A stretch of 39,844 nucleotides of DNA from assembly GCA_009909085.1 (NCBI GenBank), contig JAAANX010000030.1, forward strand, positions 1 through 39,844. The letters run 5' to 3'. This DNA comes from Cyanobacteria bacterium GSL.Bin1. GTDB lineage: Bacteria; Cyanobacteriota; Cyanobacteriia; Cyanobacteriales; Rubidibacteraceae. This document shows, piece after piece, positions 26,775 to 34,838 of this stretch (the first letter of the stretch is position 1; the number at the start of each line of letters is the position of its first letter). Below the pieces are notes generated by a model that had not been told where the DNA came from, did no database searches, and saw nothing but the letters and a program-made list of their open reading frames with translations. The translations under genes and the position numbers were made by a program.

Positions 26775-26853
26775 CAAACAGGGCATTTTTTGATTGGGCA
26801 AGGAGTGTGTCAGAATAAGTTTGAGGATTTTTTAACAAAAATTAAAGCAGAAC

Positions 26854-27330
26854 ATGGCACTACTAACGACAGGTAATAAATTTCTCCGTGATTTAGAAGA
26901 GTCCGGTGCGCTTGGTGTTTACGCTCCCTTAGAAGGCGGGTTTGAAGGACGATATCAGCGTCGGTTACGAACCAAAGGTTATGTGACACTTCATCTCTCA
27001 GCCAAGGGCTTAGGAGACCCTGCTTCCTATTTCAAAGGGATTCATGGGGTCCGCCATCCTCATCTGGGGAAGAAAAATATTGGTCAGGGAGCTGAGGTTG
27101 GTGATGTTTATTTTTTACCACCGATTGTTGATTCTCAATTAGAAATTTTGCCCGAGAATAAAAAAGGTCTAGTTTTGTGGCTTATTGAGGGTTTTGTTTT
27201 CTCCCGCCAAGAATTAAGTTATTTGGCCAAATTTCATGAAATTGAACCGAGAGTGAAAGTGGTGGTTGAACTCGGCGGCGATCGCGCGTTCCGTTGGGAA
27301 AAACTATCATCTGTGTTAGCAGCTGCGTAA
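26854..27330 (+). CDS. ndhN: NAD(P)H-quinone oxidoreductase subunit N (158 aa)
   Basis: NdhN is a subunit specific to cyanobacterial and plastid NDH-1, the ferredoxin-dependent complex of cyclic electron flow and respiration. Recognisable stretches are MALLTTGNKFLRDLEESGAL, VYAPLEGGFEGRYQRRLRTK, GDVYFLPPIVDSQLE and VVVELGGDRAFRWEKL. The length matches the family. It lies 21 bp upstream of the VWA gene and diverges from rplC. A weak candidate promoter (TTGATT at 26790, GAATAA at 26813) is present. Confidence 0.95.
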   Translation: MALLTTGNKFLRDLEESGALGVYAPLEGGFEGRYQRRLRTKGYVTLHLSAKGLGDPASYFKGIHGVRHPHLGKKNIGQGAEVGDVYFLPPIVDSQLEILPENKKGLVLWLIEGFVFSRQELSYLAKFHEIEPRVKVVVELGGDRAFRWEKLSSVLAAA

Positions 27331-27351
27331 GCAAGTGAGGAAGGTGAAGCC

Positions 27352-27972
27352 GTGGACAAAAATGCTTTAATTCGCGATCGCGATTACACATTACTCATTG
27401 ACAAAAGTCAAAGTATGTCAACGCAAGACCAACCGGGGGGAAAATCCCGTTGGGAAGTGGCTCAAGAATCAACTTATGCGTTGGCAAAACAATGCGAAGC
27501 CTATGATTCAGATGGGATTACCGTCTATTTATTTTCCAGTCGCTTTAAACGATACGATCACGTCACTTCAAATAAGGTGAACGAAATTTATGCGGAAAAT
27601 GATCCCATGGGGAAAACTAACTTATATGGGGTCTTACAACATGCATTAGAGAACTATTTTCGACGCAAAGCCAATGGAGAAGCCAATGCCAATGGCGAAA
27701 CGTTCTTAGTCATTACTGATGGCGAACCGGAAGATCGCAAAGGGGTGATCCAGTTAATTATTGAAATGTCCCGTCGCGTGGAACGAGATGATGAAATTGG
27801 CATTTCCTTTATTCAAGTCGGCGATGATCCCAAAGTCACTGAATATCTGAAAGCCCTCGATGACCAACTTCTTGATGCTGGGGCAAAGTTTGATATTGTT
27901 GATACCATTACGATGACAGAAATGGGCAATCGTCCTTTATCGGAGGTGTTATTAAAAGCCCTAACAGACTAA
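27352..27972 (+). CDS. von Willebrand factor A domain protein (206 aa)
   Basis: A single VWA domain fills the protein. The metal-ion-dependent adhesion site begins DYTLLIDKSQSMS (D17-S19-S21), followed by a TNLYGVLQHAL threonine and LVITDGEPEDRKG. No signal peptide or membrane segment is seen, so it is cytoplasmic. Such stand-alone VWA proteins are often TerY-like or act in assembly of metal or AAA complexes. GTG start at 27352 is supported by GAGGAAGG upstream. The gene follows ndhN closely and may be cotranscribed. Exact function unknown. Confidence 0.88.
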   Translation: MDKNALIRDRDYTLLIDKSQSMSTQDQPGGKSRWEVAQESTYALAKQCEAYDSDGITVYLFSSRFKRYDHVTSNKVNEIYAENDPMGKTNLYGVLQHALENYFRRKANGEANANGETFLVITDGEPEDRKGVIQLIIEMSRRVERDDEIGISFIQVGDDPKVTEYLKALDDQLLDAGAKFDIVDTITMTEMGNRPLSEVLLKALTD

Positions 27973-27985
27973 CTATTTTAATTTT

Positions 27986-28012
27986 GCCCCCAGGCAGCAG
28001 AGACTTGGGGGC
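27986..28012 (+). terminator. Possible terminator after the VWA gene
   Basis: GCCCCCA (27986-27992) and TGGGGGC (28006-28012) form a GC-rich 7-bp stem with a 13-nt loop, 14 bp past the stop codon. No T-run follows, so terminator activity is uncertain. Confidence 0.4.
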
Positions 28013-28088
28013 TTAAGTCGTTACGCTATCTCGAGAAAATCTAAAGACAGCATGATGAGTGATCAATGGCTAATGGTTTATAATTCCA

Positions 28089-28625
28089 ATGCTGAAGATT
28101 AATTCCTTATCCCCAGCTCAACGTTATCTTCTGAATTGTGTCGTGAGTGTGGGTTCCCTGATTTTTTGTGCTTTGCTCTTACCCACTCGTTTACCCGGAA
28201 CGGTTTTACTGGGGTTGGGACCACATTGGTTGTTAATTTGGGTGGTTGCTTGGAGTATTAAACGCCAACCCTGGCAAGGGGGAATAGCTGGTATTGCTGC
28301 CGGACTCATTCAAGATGGGATGACCCTTTCTAATCCATCTCATGTCTTTAGTCTGGCGTTAGTCGGTTTCTTAACCGGACGTATTGATAAGGAAAAATAT
28401 ATTCAAGAGGACTTCATTTCAATCGCGCTGATCGTTTTTATTATGGCAGTTGTGGCGGAAACGTTGACTGCTGCGCAATATACTCTATTTGATTTTTCGC
28501 GTTTGGTTGCCATTTGGACCCAACACCAACAAATTGCCCTAGTTTCGGCATTACTGAGTAGTCTGTGGGCACCAGTGGTTTATTATCCCTTAAATTACTG
28601 CTGGGAACACCTGGAAGCGGATTAA
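28089..28625 (+). CDS. mreD: MreD-like rod shape-determining membrane protein (178 aa)
   Basis: The protein has about five hydrophobic helices (for example LLNCVVSVGSLIFCALLLP, GPHWLLIWVVAWSI, GIAGIAAGLIQDGMTL, ISIALIVFIMAVVAETLTA). The QPWQGGIAGIAAGLIQDGMT segment resembles the conserved G-x-x-x-GL-x-x-D region of MreD, the membrane partner of MreC in the elongasome. Length fits. mreB and mreC are not next to it, so this copy stands apart from its usual operon. It ends overlapping the convergent HAD gene by 4 bp. Confidence 0.7.
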   Translation: MLKINSLSPAQRYLLNCVVSVGSLIFCALLLPTRLPGTVLLGLGPHWLLIWVVAWSIKRQPWQGGIAGIAAGLIQDGMTLSNPSHVFSLALVGFLTGRIDKEKYIQEDFISIALIVFIMAVVAETLTAAQYTLFDFSRLVAIWTQHQQIALVSALLSSLWAPVVYYPLNYCWEHLEAD

Positions 28626-29407
28626 TTAAGACAGAGTTCTTCGAGACGATGCGCCGTATTCAAAAGGTTGCTTTCAATGTAATCGGGTTGAAATTGTTGG
28701 AGATAATTACCGCTACGAATCCCGCAAGTGAGCGCGATCGCGCAAATTCCCAAGGCTTGTGCTGCTAAAACATCAGCTTCTGTATCTCCAACCATACAAG
28801 CATTGTGATGACCTTGTTCTCTTAAGGCTTGCTTCAACAGCATCGTTTTGCATTCCACATTATTGGCATAAGCCACTGTTTCATCACTGGTGCCATAAAC
28901 ACCGCTCAATAAACGCAGCAAACCATAATTTCTCAGCAACTGAGTAACTTGTTCCTGACAGCGCAAGGTGACAACAACCAGACGCACCCCTTGGGAATGG
29001 AGAGTCGCCAGTGCCCAATTGACTCCTTGGTGAAACTTATCCTTCCTTAATAAAAACGGTTCATTGACAATTTCCCTCACTTGTTGGACAAAATAAGGAA
29101 TATGCTGAATTTTTAAACCAGAGCGCAAAGCAATTTCCTGATCACAAACCCGTTCTTGTTTCATTTGCCAAAACTGTTCTTTACTTAAAGGAGTCGGCAG
29201 CAAGTGGCACTGATAACTTTGATAATAATTGCAGGTTCGATCCAAAGCAATTTGATAAGTATTGTAATAACGGTCAGACACATCCACAAGTGGACCATCA
29301 AAATCACAAAATACGGTCAATCCTTGACTCTGTCGACATTTTTCCGAAAAAGATGCAGTTTTTGGTATAGTTTCTAGAACCATAAAGTTTGTACTGAGGA
29401 AGGACAT
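28622..29407 (-). CDS. HAD-superfamily hydrolase, phosphoglycolate-phosphatase-like (261 aa)
   Basis: HAD motif I is VFCDFDGPLVDVSDRYYNTY (nucleophile D35, acid D37). Motif II is probably the threonine in VVVTLRCQEQVTQL, and motif III/IV is MVGDTEADVLAAQALGICAI. A helical cap of about 90 residues follows motif I, as in the Gph/beta-phosphoglucomutase group. The substrate cannot be read from sequence. It is convergent with mreD and divergent from ribD. Confidence 0.85.
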   Translation of the reverse strand: MSFLSTNFMVLETIPKTASFSEKCRQSQGLTVFCDFDGPLVDVSDRYYNTYQIALDRTCNYYQSYQCHLLPTPLSKEQFWQMKQERVCDQEIALRSGLKIQHIPYFVQQVREIVNEPFLLRKDKFHQGVNWALATLHSQGVRLVVVTLRCQEQVTQLLRNYGLLRLLSGVYGTSDETVAYANNVECKTMLLKQALREQGHHNACMVGDTEADVLAAQALGICAIALTCGIRSGNYLQQFQPDYIESNLLNTAHRLEELCLN

Positions 29408-29533
29408 TTTCGTAAAGCTTCTTTACTTTAGCAATTTTTAGATAAGTTTTCGAGTGTTTTTAGTGTTTTTTGAATTAGAAAAACTTATAGAAATAACCAA
29501 AATCGCAAACTATAACAAACGTAAGTTGACTCA

Positions 29534-30679
29534 ATGGACAATATAACCGGCTCTACAGCAATTGGCACTCCTTTTGATCAGGCAATGATGCAACGCTGTC
29601 TGCAACTCGCTCGTCACGGCATCGGCAAAACGTCGCCCAATCCTTTAGTCGGTGCTGTCATTGTCCAGCAGGGAAAAATTGTTGGCGAAGGCTATCATCC
29701 CGGCATTGGTCAACCCCACGCTGAAGTTTTTGCCCTTCGTCAAGCCGGAGAGCAAGCGATTGGTGCAACATTATACGTCAATCTTGAACCCTGCAATCAT
29801 TATGGACGCACCCCTCCCTGTTCCGAAGCAGTGATTGCCTCCGGAATTAAGAAAGTGGTGATTGGCATGGCTGATCCCAATACTACCGCTGCTGGTGGTA
29901 GACAACGTCTGGAGAAAGCAGGGATTTCAGTGGTCGTTGGGGTTGAAGAAAAGGCGTGTCGGCAGCTCAATGCGGGTTTTATCCATCGGGTTCTCTATCA
30001 ACGTCCCTTCGGAATTTTTAAATATGCCATGACCTTAGATGGCAAAATTGCCACCACAATTGGACATAGTGCTTGGGTTACAGATATTCCCGCACGAAAC
30101 CGAGTTTATCAAGAACGTTCTCAGTGCGACGCCGTCATTGTTGGCGGGAATACAGTCCGTCAAGATAATCCCTACTTGACCACTCATCACTTAACCAAAC
30201 AGAACCCATTACGAATTGTGATGAGTCGGAGTTTAGCGTTATCCCCAGCAGCCCATATTTTCCAAACTGAGCAAGCCGCAACCTTAGTCTTAACCGAACA
30301 GGCTGATTTAGAGACAGCCAGACAACTGGAAAATCAGGGAGTAGAAGTACTTCAATTATCCCCTTTAACCCCAGAAACAGTGATGAAATATTTGTATGAA
30401 CGCGGTTTATCAAGAGTTTTATGGGAATGCGGTGGCACCTTAGCAGCCAGTGCAATTAAAGAAGGCGCAGTGCAACAAATTTTAGCGTTTATGGCACCCA
30501 AAATTATCGGGGGTGTGAGCGCACCGACACCCGTGGGAGAGTTAGACTTCAAGCAAATGACAGAAGCATTAATGTTAGAAGATATCACTTGGGAACAATT
30601 AGGAGATGACTATCTCTTAACGGGCAATATTGCTCCTTCTTTTTGGGAAAATCGGATGATTAAAGTAAAAAGTGATTGA
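29534..30679 (+). CDS. ribD: Bifunctional riboflavin biosynthesis protein RibD (381 aa)
   Basis: It performs the deamination and reduction steps of riboflavin synthesis. The N-terminal deaminase shows the zinc motifs HAEVFAL and EPCNHYGRTPPCSEAVIASG, with PNPLVGAVIV before them. The C-terminal reductase carries TLDGKIATTIGHSAWVT and GGNTVRQDNPYLT, plus the end WECGGTLAASAIKEGAV. Full length. It stands alone; no other rib genes are adjacent. No FMN riboswitch is evident upstream. Confidence 0.96.
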   Translation: MDNITGSTAIGTPFDQAMMQRCLQLARHGIGKTSPNPLVGAVIVQQGKIVGEGYHPGIGQPHAEVFALRQAGEQAIGATLYVNLEPCNHYGRTPPCSEAVIASGIKKVVIGMADPNTTAAGGRQRLEKAGISVVVGVEEKACRQLNAGFIHRVLYQRPFGIFKYAMTLDGKIATTIGHSAWVTDIPARNRVYQERSQCDAVIVGGNTVRQDNPYLTTHHLTKQNPLRIVMSRSLALSPAAHIFQTEQAATLVLTEQADLETARQLENQGVEVLQLSPLTPETVMKYLYERGLSRVLWECGGTLAASAIKEGAVQQILAFMAPKIIGGVSAPTPVGELDFKQMTEALMLEDITWEQLGDDYLLTGNIAPSFWENRMIKVKSD

Positions 30680-30767
30680 AATGAAAGCATAATCACGTTA
30701 TCGGTAGCGATCAATCTCTTTTGAGAGATGAGTTTGACACAACTTAAATTATTGTCTTCATCCAGGA

Positions 30768-31421
30768 TCATTTTGAAGTGATACTTCTCGCAAGAGTGTA
30801 ACTTAATTTATCAGCAATTCCTTCGATCCAAGTTTCATCTTGTTTTGTATAACTTCGGGGTGCATTAGCAGCCACGATCAAAGCGCCTTCGTTGCCAATG
30901 GGTTGACAAATAACTGCTTGTGTATTTTCGGGGAGGTAATCAAATTCAATTTTTCCGGGATAAAGGTTTAAATTAACAAGATAAACAGGTTTTTGTTTCG
31001 CTAAAACTCTTTGCAGGATATTACCGGGAGTGACGTCTGCTTTTTGAGCTAATATACCTCGCCGGAGCAAAACTTGCCCTTGATAATAAACGAGCAGCGA
31101 TCGCGTTGGCGTATTGGTTAATAATAAATGAGACGCCCAAGCTAACTCGGTTTTTGCGTCTTCGGATAAATCAGAGGCTAACTCAAAGCCTTCTTCTCCC
31201 ACTAATGGGACCGCTTCCGGAGAACGAGGCTGTACTCGTTGCCAAATCAGTCCCACTAAAATTAAAATCGCACTGAGTAACACCCCAATGGCATCGGATC
31301 GCGCTTGGGATGAACTCAATTCCGGGGTGAGCAGACGATTCAGTAATAAAAGAGTTCCCCCTAGCCCCCCAACAACGAGGGGCAACAGGCGTAAAACCCG
31401 ATTGGGATCAGCAGTTTTCAT
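30768..31421 (-). CDS. Cofactor assembly of complex C subunit B (CCB2/CCB4-like, 217 aa)
   Basis: This family attaches the unusual heme c(i)/c(n) covalently to cytochrome b6. Two N-terminal membrane helices (LLPLVVGGLGGTLLLLNRLL; DAIGVLLSAILILVGLIWQ) are followed by a GAF-like soluble part with LLVYYQGQVLLRRGIL and VICQPIGNEGALIVAANAPR. The ATG at 31419-31421 is preferred to a TTG 11 codons upstream inside the rpaB end. It starts 10 bp after rpaB and is probably cotranscribed with it. Confidence 0.8.
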   Translation of the reverse strand: MKTADPNRVLRLLPLVVGGLGGTLLLLNRLLTPELSSSQARSDAIGVLLSAILILVGLIWQRVQPRSPEAVPLVGEEGFELASDLSEDAKTELAWASHLLLTNTPTRSLLVYYQGQVLLRRGILAQKADVTPGNILQRVLAKQKPVYLVNLNLYPGKIEFDYLPENTQAVICQPIGNEGALIVAANAPRSYTKQDETWIEGIADKLSYTLARSITSK

Positions 31422-31431
31422 AAACAAGCAA

Positions 31432-32169
31432 TCATTGAGATTTTTCCTCCCCAACTTCGGTCACTCGCTGGAACATATAACCCGTTCCTCTAGCGGTCAA
31501 AATGAGTTCTGGATTACTGGGATCATCTTCCAGTTTTGCCCTTAAACGAGAAATGTGGACATCTACCACCCGAGTGTCCACGTGACGTTCCGGTGTATAC
31601 CCCCAAACTTCTTGCAAAATCTCAGAGCGAGAAAAAGCTTCCCCCGAACGACCGACCATGAGTTCCAGGAGGCTGAACTCCATACCCGTTAAGCGAATCC
31701 GTTCGTCTCCTTTATAGACTTGGCGGCGGTTGGTATCAATTTTAATCGACCCCACTTGGATCACCCCAGAACTGGGAATACCGGATAGACCTTCTTTATC
31801 CACCCGTCTTAAAACTGAACGGATCCGGGCTTCTAATTCTTTGGGAGAAAAGGGCTTCACGACATAATCATCAGCCCCCAATTCTAAACCGGTAATCCGG
31901 TCGGCAACATCTCCCAGCGCCGTTAGCATGATAATAGGAATGTCCGATTCTTTGCGGAGTTCTTGGCAAACGCCATACCCATCTAACTTGGGCATCATCA
32001 CATCTAAAACAACGAGATCGGGATGATTTTCTTTAAAGGTAGCAATTGCTTCTTCTCCATCCGCAGCAGTGACAACATCGTAGCCAATCATTGACAAACG
32101 AGTTTCTAAGATCCGACGAATACTTGCTTCGTCGTCAACGACTAAAATTTTTTCTTTATGATTTTCCAA
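31432..32169 (-). CDS. rpaB: Response regulator RpaB (Ycf27, OmpR family, ~245 aa)
   Basis: RpaB is the essential cyanobacterial regulator of high-light and phycobilisome/photosystem genes, paired with the kinase Hik33/NblS. The receiver domain has KILVVDDEASIRRILETRLS, phosphoacceptor D56 in LVVLDVMMP, and KPFSPKELEARIRSVLRR. The winged helix ends with VWGYTPERHVDTRVVDVHIS. I take a TTG (32167-32169) as start, giving the usual M-E-N-H-K-E-K N-terminus with AAGGAG 11 bases upstream. A GTG at 32181 abuts that site and is less likely. Confidence 0.93.
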   Translation of the reverse strand: MENHKEKILVVDDEASIRRILETRLSMIGYDVVTAADGEEAIATFKENHPDLVVLDVMMPKLDGYGVCQELRKESDIPIIMLTALGDVADRITGLELGADDYVVKPFSPKELEARIRSVLRRVDKEGLSGIPSSGVIQVGSIKIDTNRRQVYKGDERIRLTGMEFSLLELMVGRSGEAFSRSEILQEVWGYTPERHVDTRVVDVHISRLRAKLEDDPSNPELILTARGTGYMFQRVTEVGEEKSQ

Positions 32170-32349
32170 ATTTCTCAACACTCCTTATTGTTCTACCAGT
32201 TGCTGATCCTAAATGTTTTTGATGAGTCTTTCTATTTCTAGAATATCCTTTAGTAAAAGATTCCTAGAGACTAAGTTATCTCTGATTGCCGAAAATAATC
32301 GATGTCCTAAGGTTCGTTTTAGGTTTACAAACTGTAACCGTATATCTTA

Positions 32350-32370
32350 ACAATTTAAAACAATTTAAAA
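32350..32370 (+). repeat. Tandem 10-bp repeat in the rpaB-radA gap
   Basis: CAATTTAAAA occurs twice in a row (32351-32360, 32361-32370), followed by a partial third copy CAAATTGAA. It lies about 35 bp upstream of radA in an AT-rich divergent promoter region. Possible regulator site or simple slippage. Confidence 0.5.
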
Positions 32371-32404
32371 CAAATTGAACCCAAAAAATTAATGTTAATT
32401 TAAA

Positions 32405-33916
32405 ATGTCGAAACCAAAAATAATCCATGTTTGCAATATTTGTGGTACCGAACATAACCAATGGTTTGGAAAATGTTCCGGTTGTGGAGAATTTGGGACC
32501 CTAGAAGAAGAAGTACTGACGCAAGCAAGCGCCAACCCTCGCAGTGGATGGCAATCTAATAAATATCCCACTTCTGTTAATAAAAATAAACCCCCCCAAC
32601 CCCGGGTTTCCTTAAAATTTTCTCAAATTCAAGATGATGAACAGCCTCGTTTTCCATCCGGCTATGTGGAGTTAGATCGGGTATTGGGTGGCGGCATTGT
32701 TCCCGGTTCTTTGGTGTTAATTGGTGGTGATCCCGGAATTGGCAAATCAACGTTGTTATTACAGGTTGCCAATCAAACCGCACAAATGCAACGGACACTG
32801 TATGTTTCTGCCGAAGAGTCTGGGCAACAGGTGAAGTTACGGGCTTCGCGTTTAGGAGTGGGCTTAACCGATTGGCCCACCGAGGAGAAAAATGCTGTGG
32901 CAGAAAGCAACGGTCATACCCCAAAGAGTATGAGTCATGAAAATCTTTATGTTCTACCCGAAACAGACTTAGAAGAAATTTTACGAGAATTAGAATCGCT
33001 GAAGCCGGTGTTAGCGATTATTGATAGTATTCAAACCCTCTATTTTGCCTCTCTGAGTTCAGCACCCGGTTCGGTGGCGCAAGTGCGGGAGTGTACCTCT
33101 GCTTTGATGCAGGTAGCCAAACGAGAAAATATTACGCTGTTGATTGTTGGTCATGTGACCAAAGAAGGCGCGATCGCGGGACCCAGAGTTTTAGAGCATT
33201 TAGTGGATACGGTGCTTTATTTTGAAGGAGATCGCTACGCTTCTCACCGCCTTTTACGTTCCGTCAAAAACCGCTTTGGGGCAACTCATGAAATTGGGGT
33301 GTTTGAAATGATTGATCATGGGTTGCGGGAAGTGGAAAATCCGTCGGAACTGTTTTTAGGCAATCGCGATGAATCGGTTCCTGGAACCGCAATTGTTGTC
33401 GCCTGTGAAGGCACTCGCCCGATTGTTGTGGAATTGCAAGCGTTGGTCAGTCCCACCAGTTACACCTCCCCTCGGCGGGCAACCACAGGTGTCGATTATA
33501 ACCGCCTCCAACAAATTTTAGCCGTACTCGAAAAACGGGTGGGGGTTCCCCTTTCTAAATTGGATGCTTATGTCGCCACTGCCGGTGGTTTAGGTGTGGA
33601 AGAACCAGCAGCAGATTTGGGCATCGCTGTGGCAGTGGTCGCCAGTTTTCGCGATCGCGTTGTCGATCCGAGAACAGCACTCATTGGTGAAGTGGGCTTA
33701 GGCGGACAAGTGCGGTTAGTCGCCCAGTTAGAATTGCGGATTAAGGAGGCTGCGAAATTAGGATTTCAGCGCGCCATTATTCCCAAAGGACAAAGTTTAC
33801 CGGATATGGGCATTGAATTAGTTGCCGTTGGTACTGTTATTGACGCGATCGTCGCTGCTATTCCCTCTCAGCCTCGTTACGGTGGAGAAGAAGATGTCCT
33901 TTCCGATGAAGAATAA
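32405..33916 (+). CDS. radA: DNA repair protein RadA (503 aa)
   Basis: RadA is a RecA-like helicase that helps process recombination intermediates. The N-terminal zinc finger uses C10, C13, C24 and C27. Walker A is GGDPGIGKST (107-116). The RadA-specific KNRFG motif is in SVKNRFGATHEIGVF, and the C-terminal Lon-protease-like domain includes VGGLGVEEPAADLGIAVAV-type sequence (here ATAGGLGVEEPAADLG). A polar insertion (about 148-178, with WPTEEKNAVAESNG) is present after the Walker A region. Divergent from rpaB. Confidence 0.96.
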   Translation: MSKPKIIHVCNICGTEHNQWFGKCSGCGEFGTLEEEVLTQASANPRSGWQSNKYPTSVNKNKPPQPRVSLKFSQIQDDEQPRFPSGYVELDRVLGGGIVPGSLVLIGGDPGIGKSTLLLQVANQTAQMQRTLYVSAEESGQQVKLRASRLGVGLTDWPTEEKNAVAESNGHTPKSMSHENLYVLPETDLEEILRELESLKPVLAIIDSIQTLYFASLSSAPGSVAQVRECTSALMQVAKRENITLLIVGHVTKEGAIAGPRVLEHLVDTVLYFEGDRYASHRLLRSVKNRFGATHEIGVFEMIDHGLREVENPSELFLGNRDESVPGTAIVVACEGTRPIVVELQALVSPTSYTSPRRATTGVDYNRLQQILAVLEKRVGVPLSKLDAYVATAGGLGVEEPAADLGIAVAVVASFRDRVVDPRTALIGEVGLGGQVRLVAQLELRIKEAAKLGFQRAIIPKGQSLPDMGIELVAVGTVIDAIVAAIPSQPRYGGEEDVLSDEE

Positions 33917-33948
33917 TCAGGTCATTGGCCAAGTGAATGAGGGAGTAA

Positions 33949-33973
33949 CCAATGACCAATGACCAATAACTAA
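33949..33973. repeat. Tandem heptamers between radA and the creatininase-family gene
   Basis: CCAATGA, CCAATGA, CCAATAA and CTAA are in tandem, and the last unit includes the creatininase stop codon (33970-33972, minus strand). GTCATTGG at 33921-33928 is an inverted copy of CCAATGAC (33949-33956), so a hairpin can form between the two converging genes. Confidence 0.7.
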
Positions 33974-34713
33974 CTCTCAACAAACTTCAAGTACTGATTG
34001 CTCAATGCCTTCACCGCTGTTTCATACAACTGTTTCCCGTGTTCAGGAGTCGCCAGCGCCGGATTAGAACCCATTCTGCCATCAGGATAATGACGACGGA
34101 AATCTTCAGCACCGTAAATGGGGTACCCAGAAGCCACTTCTTTTTCGAGAAAAGCTGACTTAATTGCCTCTGGATAAGCATATTGGGTGAGTGCTACTTC
34201 ACTTGGAGTCGCGTGGGATCCTTCTTCATCGCCATAGAAAGCTTTGGCTAATTCACGAACTTCACGACACATAAACCAATTGGAAACTTGACAATACACC
34301 TGATCCGCTTCCGGTAGCTTTAATTCTGCAAGATGGGCATAGGTTTGAGCAAATGCTGCTTTGAGTGTGGCAATATTGCCGCCATGACCATTAATAAAAA
34401 AGAATCGCTGAAACCCAGAAGACGCTAAACTAGTAGTGATATCTTGGATGAGTTGGATCAAAGTGGTCGGGCGTAAACTGACGCTTCCTGGAAATGCGAG
34501 ATGATGTAAGGCCATACCCACATTAATCGTTGGCGCCACTAAAGCATTGGTAGCTTCTCCTACCCCTTTGGCAATGACCTCTGCGCAAATCGCATCCGTT
34601 CCAATTAAGCCCGTTGGTCCATGTTGTTCCGTTGAACCAATGGGAATAATAATGCCTCGGGACTGTTCTAAGTACTGTTCCACTTCTTGCCAAGTCTGTA
34701 AGTGCAGCAACAT
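33970..34713 (-). CDS. Creatininase-family amidohydrolase (247 aa)
   Basis: Metal-binding motifs of the family are visible: IIIPIGSTEQHGPTGLIGTD (E and H ligands), the central FINGHGGN and EEGSHATPSEVALT. Family members include creatinine amidohydrolase, MftE and the FAPy deformylase ArfB of deazaflavin/riboflavin synthesis. The substrate is not determined here. ATG at 34711-34713 is preferred to a TTG two codons upstream. Convergent with radA and divergent from the SphR-like gene. Confidence 0.88.
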   Translation of the reverse strand: MLLHLQTWQEVEQYLEQSRGIIIPIGSTEQHGPTGLIGTDAICAEVIAKGVGEATNALVAPTINVGMALHHLAFPGSVSLRPTTLIQLIQDITTSLASSGFQRFFFINGHGGNIATLKAAFAQTYAHLAELKLPEADQVYCQVSNWFMCREVRELAKAFYGDEEGSHATPSEVALTQYAYPEAIKSAFLEKEVASGYPIYGAEDFRRHYPDGRMGSNPALATPEHGKQLYETAVKALSNQYLKFVES

Positions 34714-34838
34714 AAGCAATGCGATTGATTAATTTCTAGTCAACTCCACTTTAAACCTTAAAAAAACGAATATTTTCCCTAAACTGTCCCATTTTGAGAT
34801 ATATGTTAGCTAGAGCGTCCAAAACATAATGGAGTCTT

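Noticed and set aside
26611-26793. Plus-strand ORF of 60 codons in the same gap
   Set aside because: Ends in AT-rich promoter sequence and lacks a ribosome site or family resemblance.
26547-26801. Minus-strand ORF of 84 codons in the rplC-ndhN gap
   Set aside because: It overlaps the predicted promoter and the inverted repeats, has no ribosome site, and its product has no recognisable pattern. Chance ORF.
32318-32336. HLR1 (RpaB-binding) site upstream of rpaB
   Set aside because: GGTTTACAAACTGTAACC has one TTTACA half-site but no second direct copy at the required spacing.
34740-34838. Pho box upstream of sphR
   Set aside because: TTTAAACCTTAAAA is reminiscent of the CTTAACCT repeat unit, but I could not find three units at 11-bp spacing.
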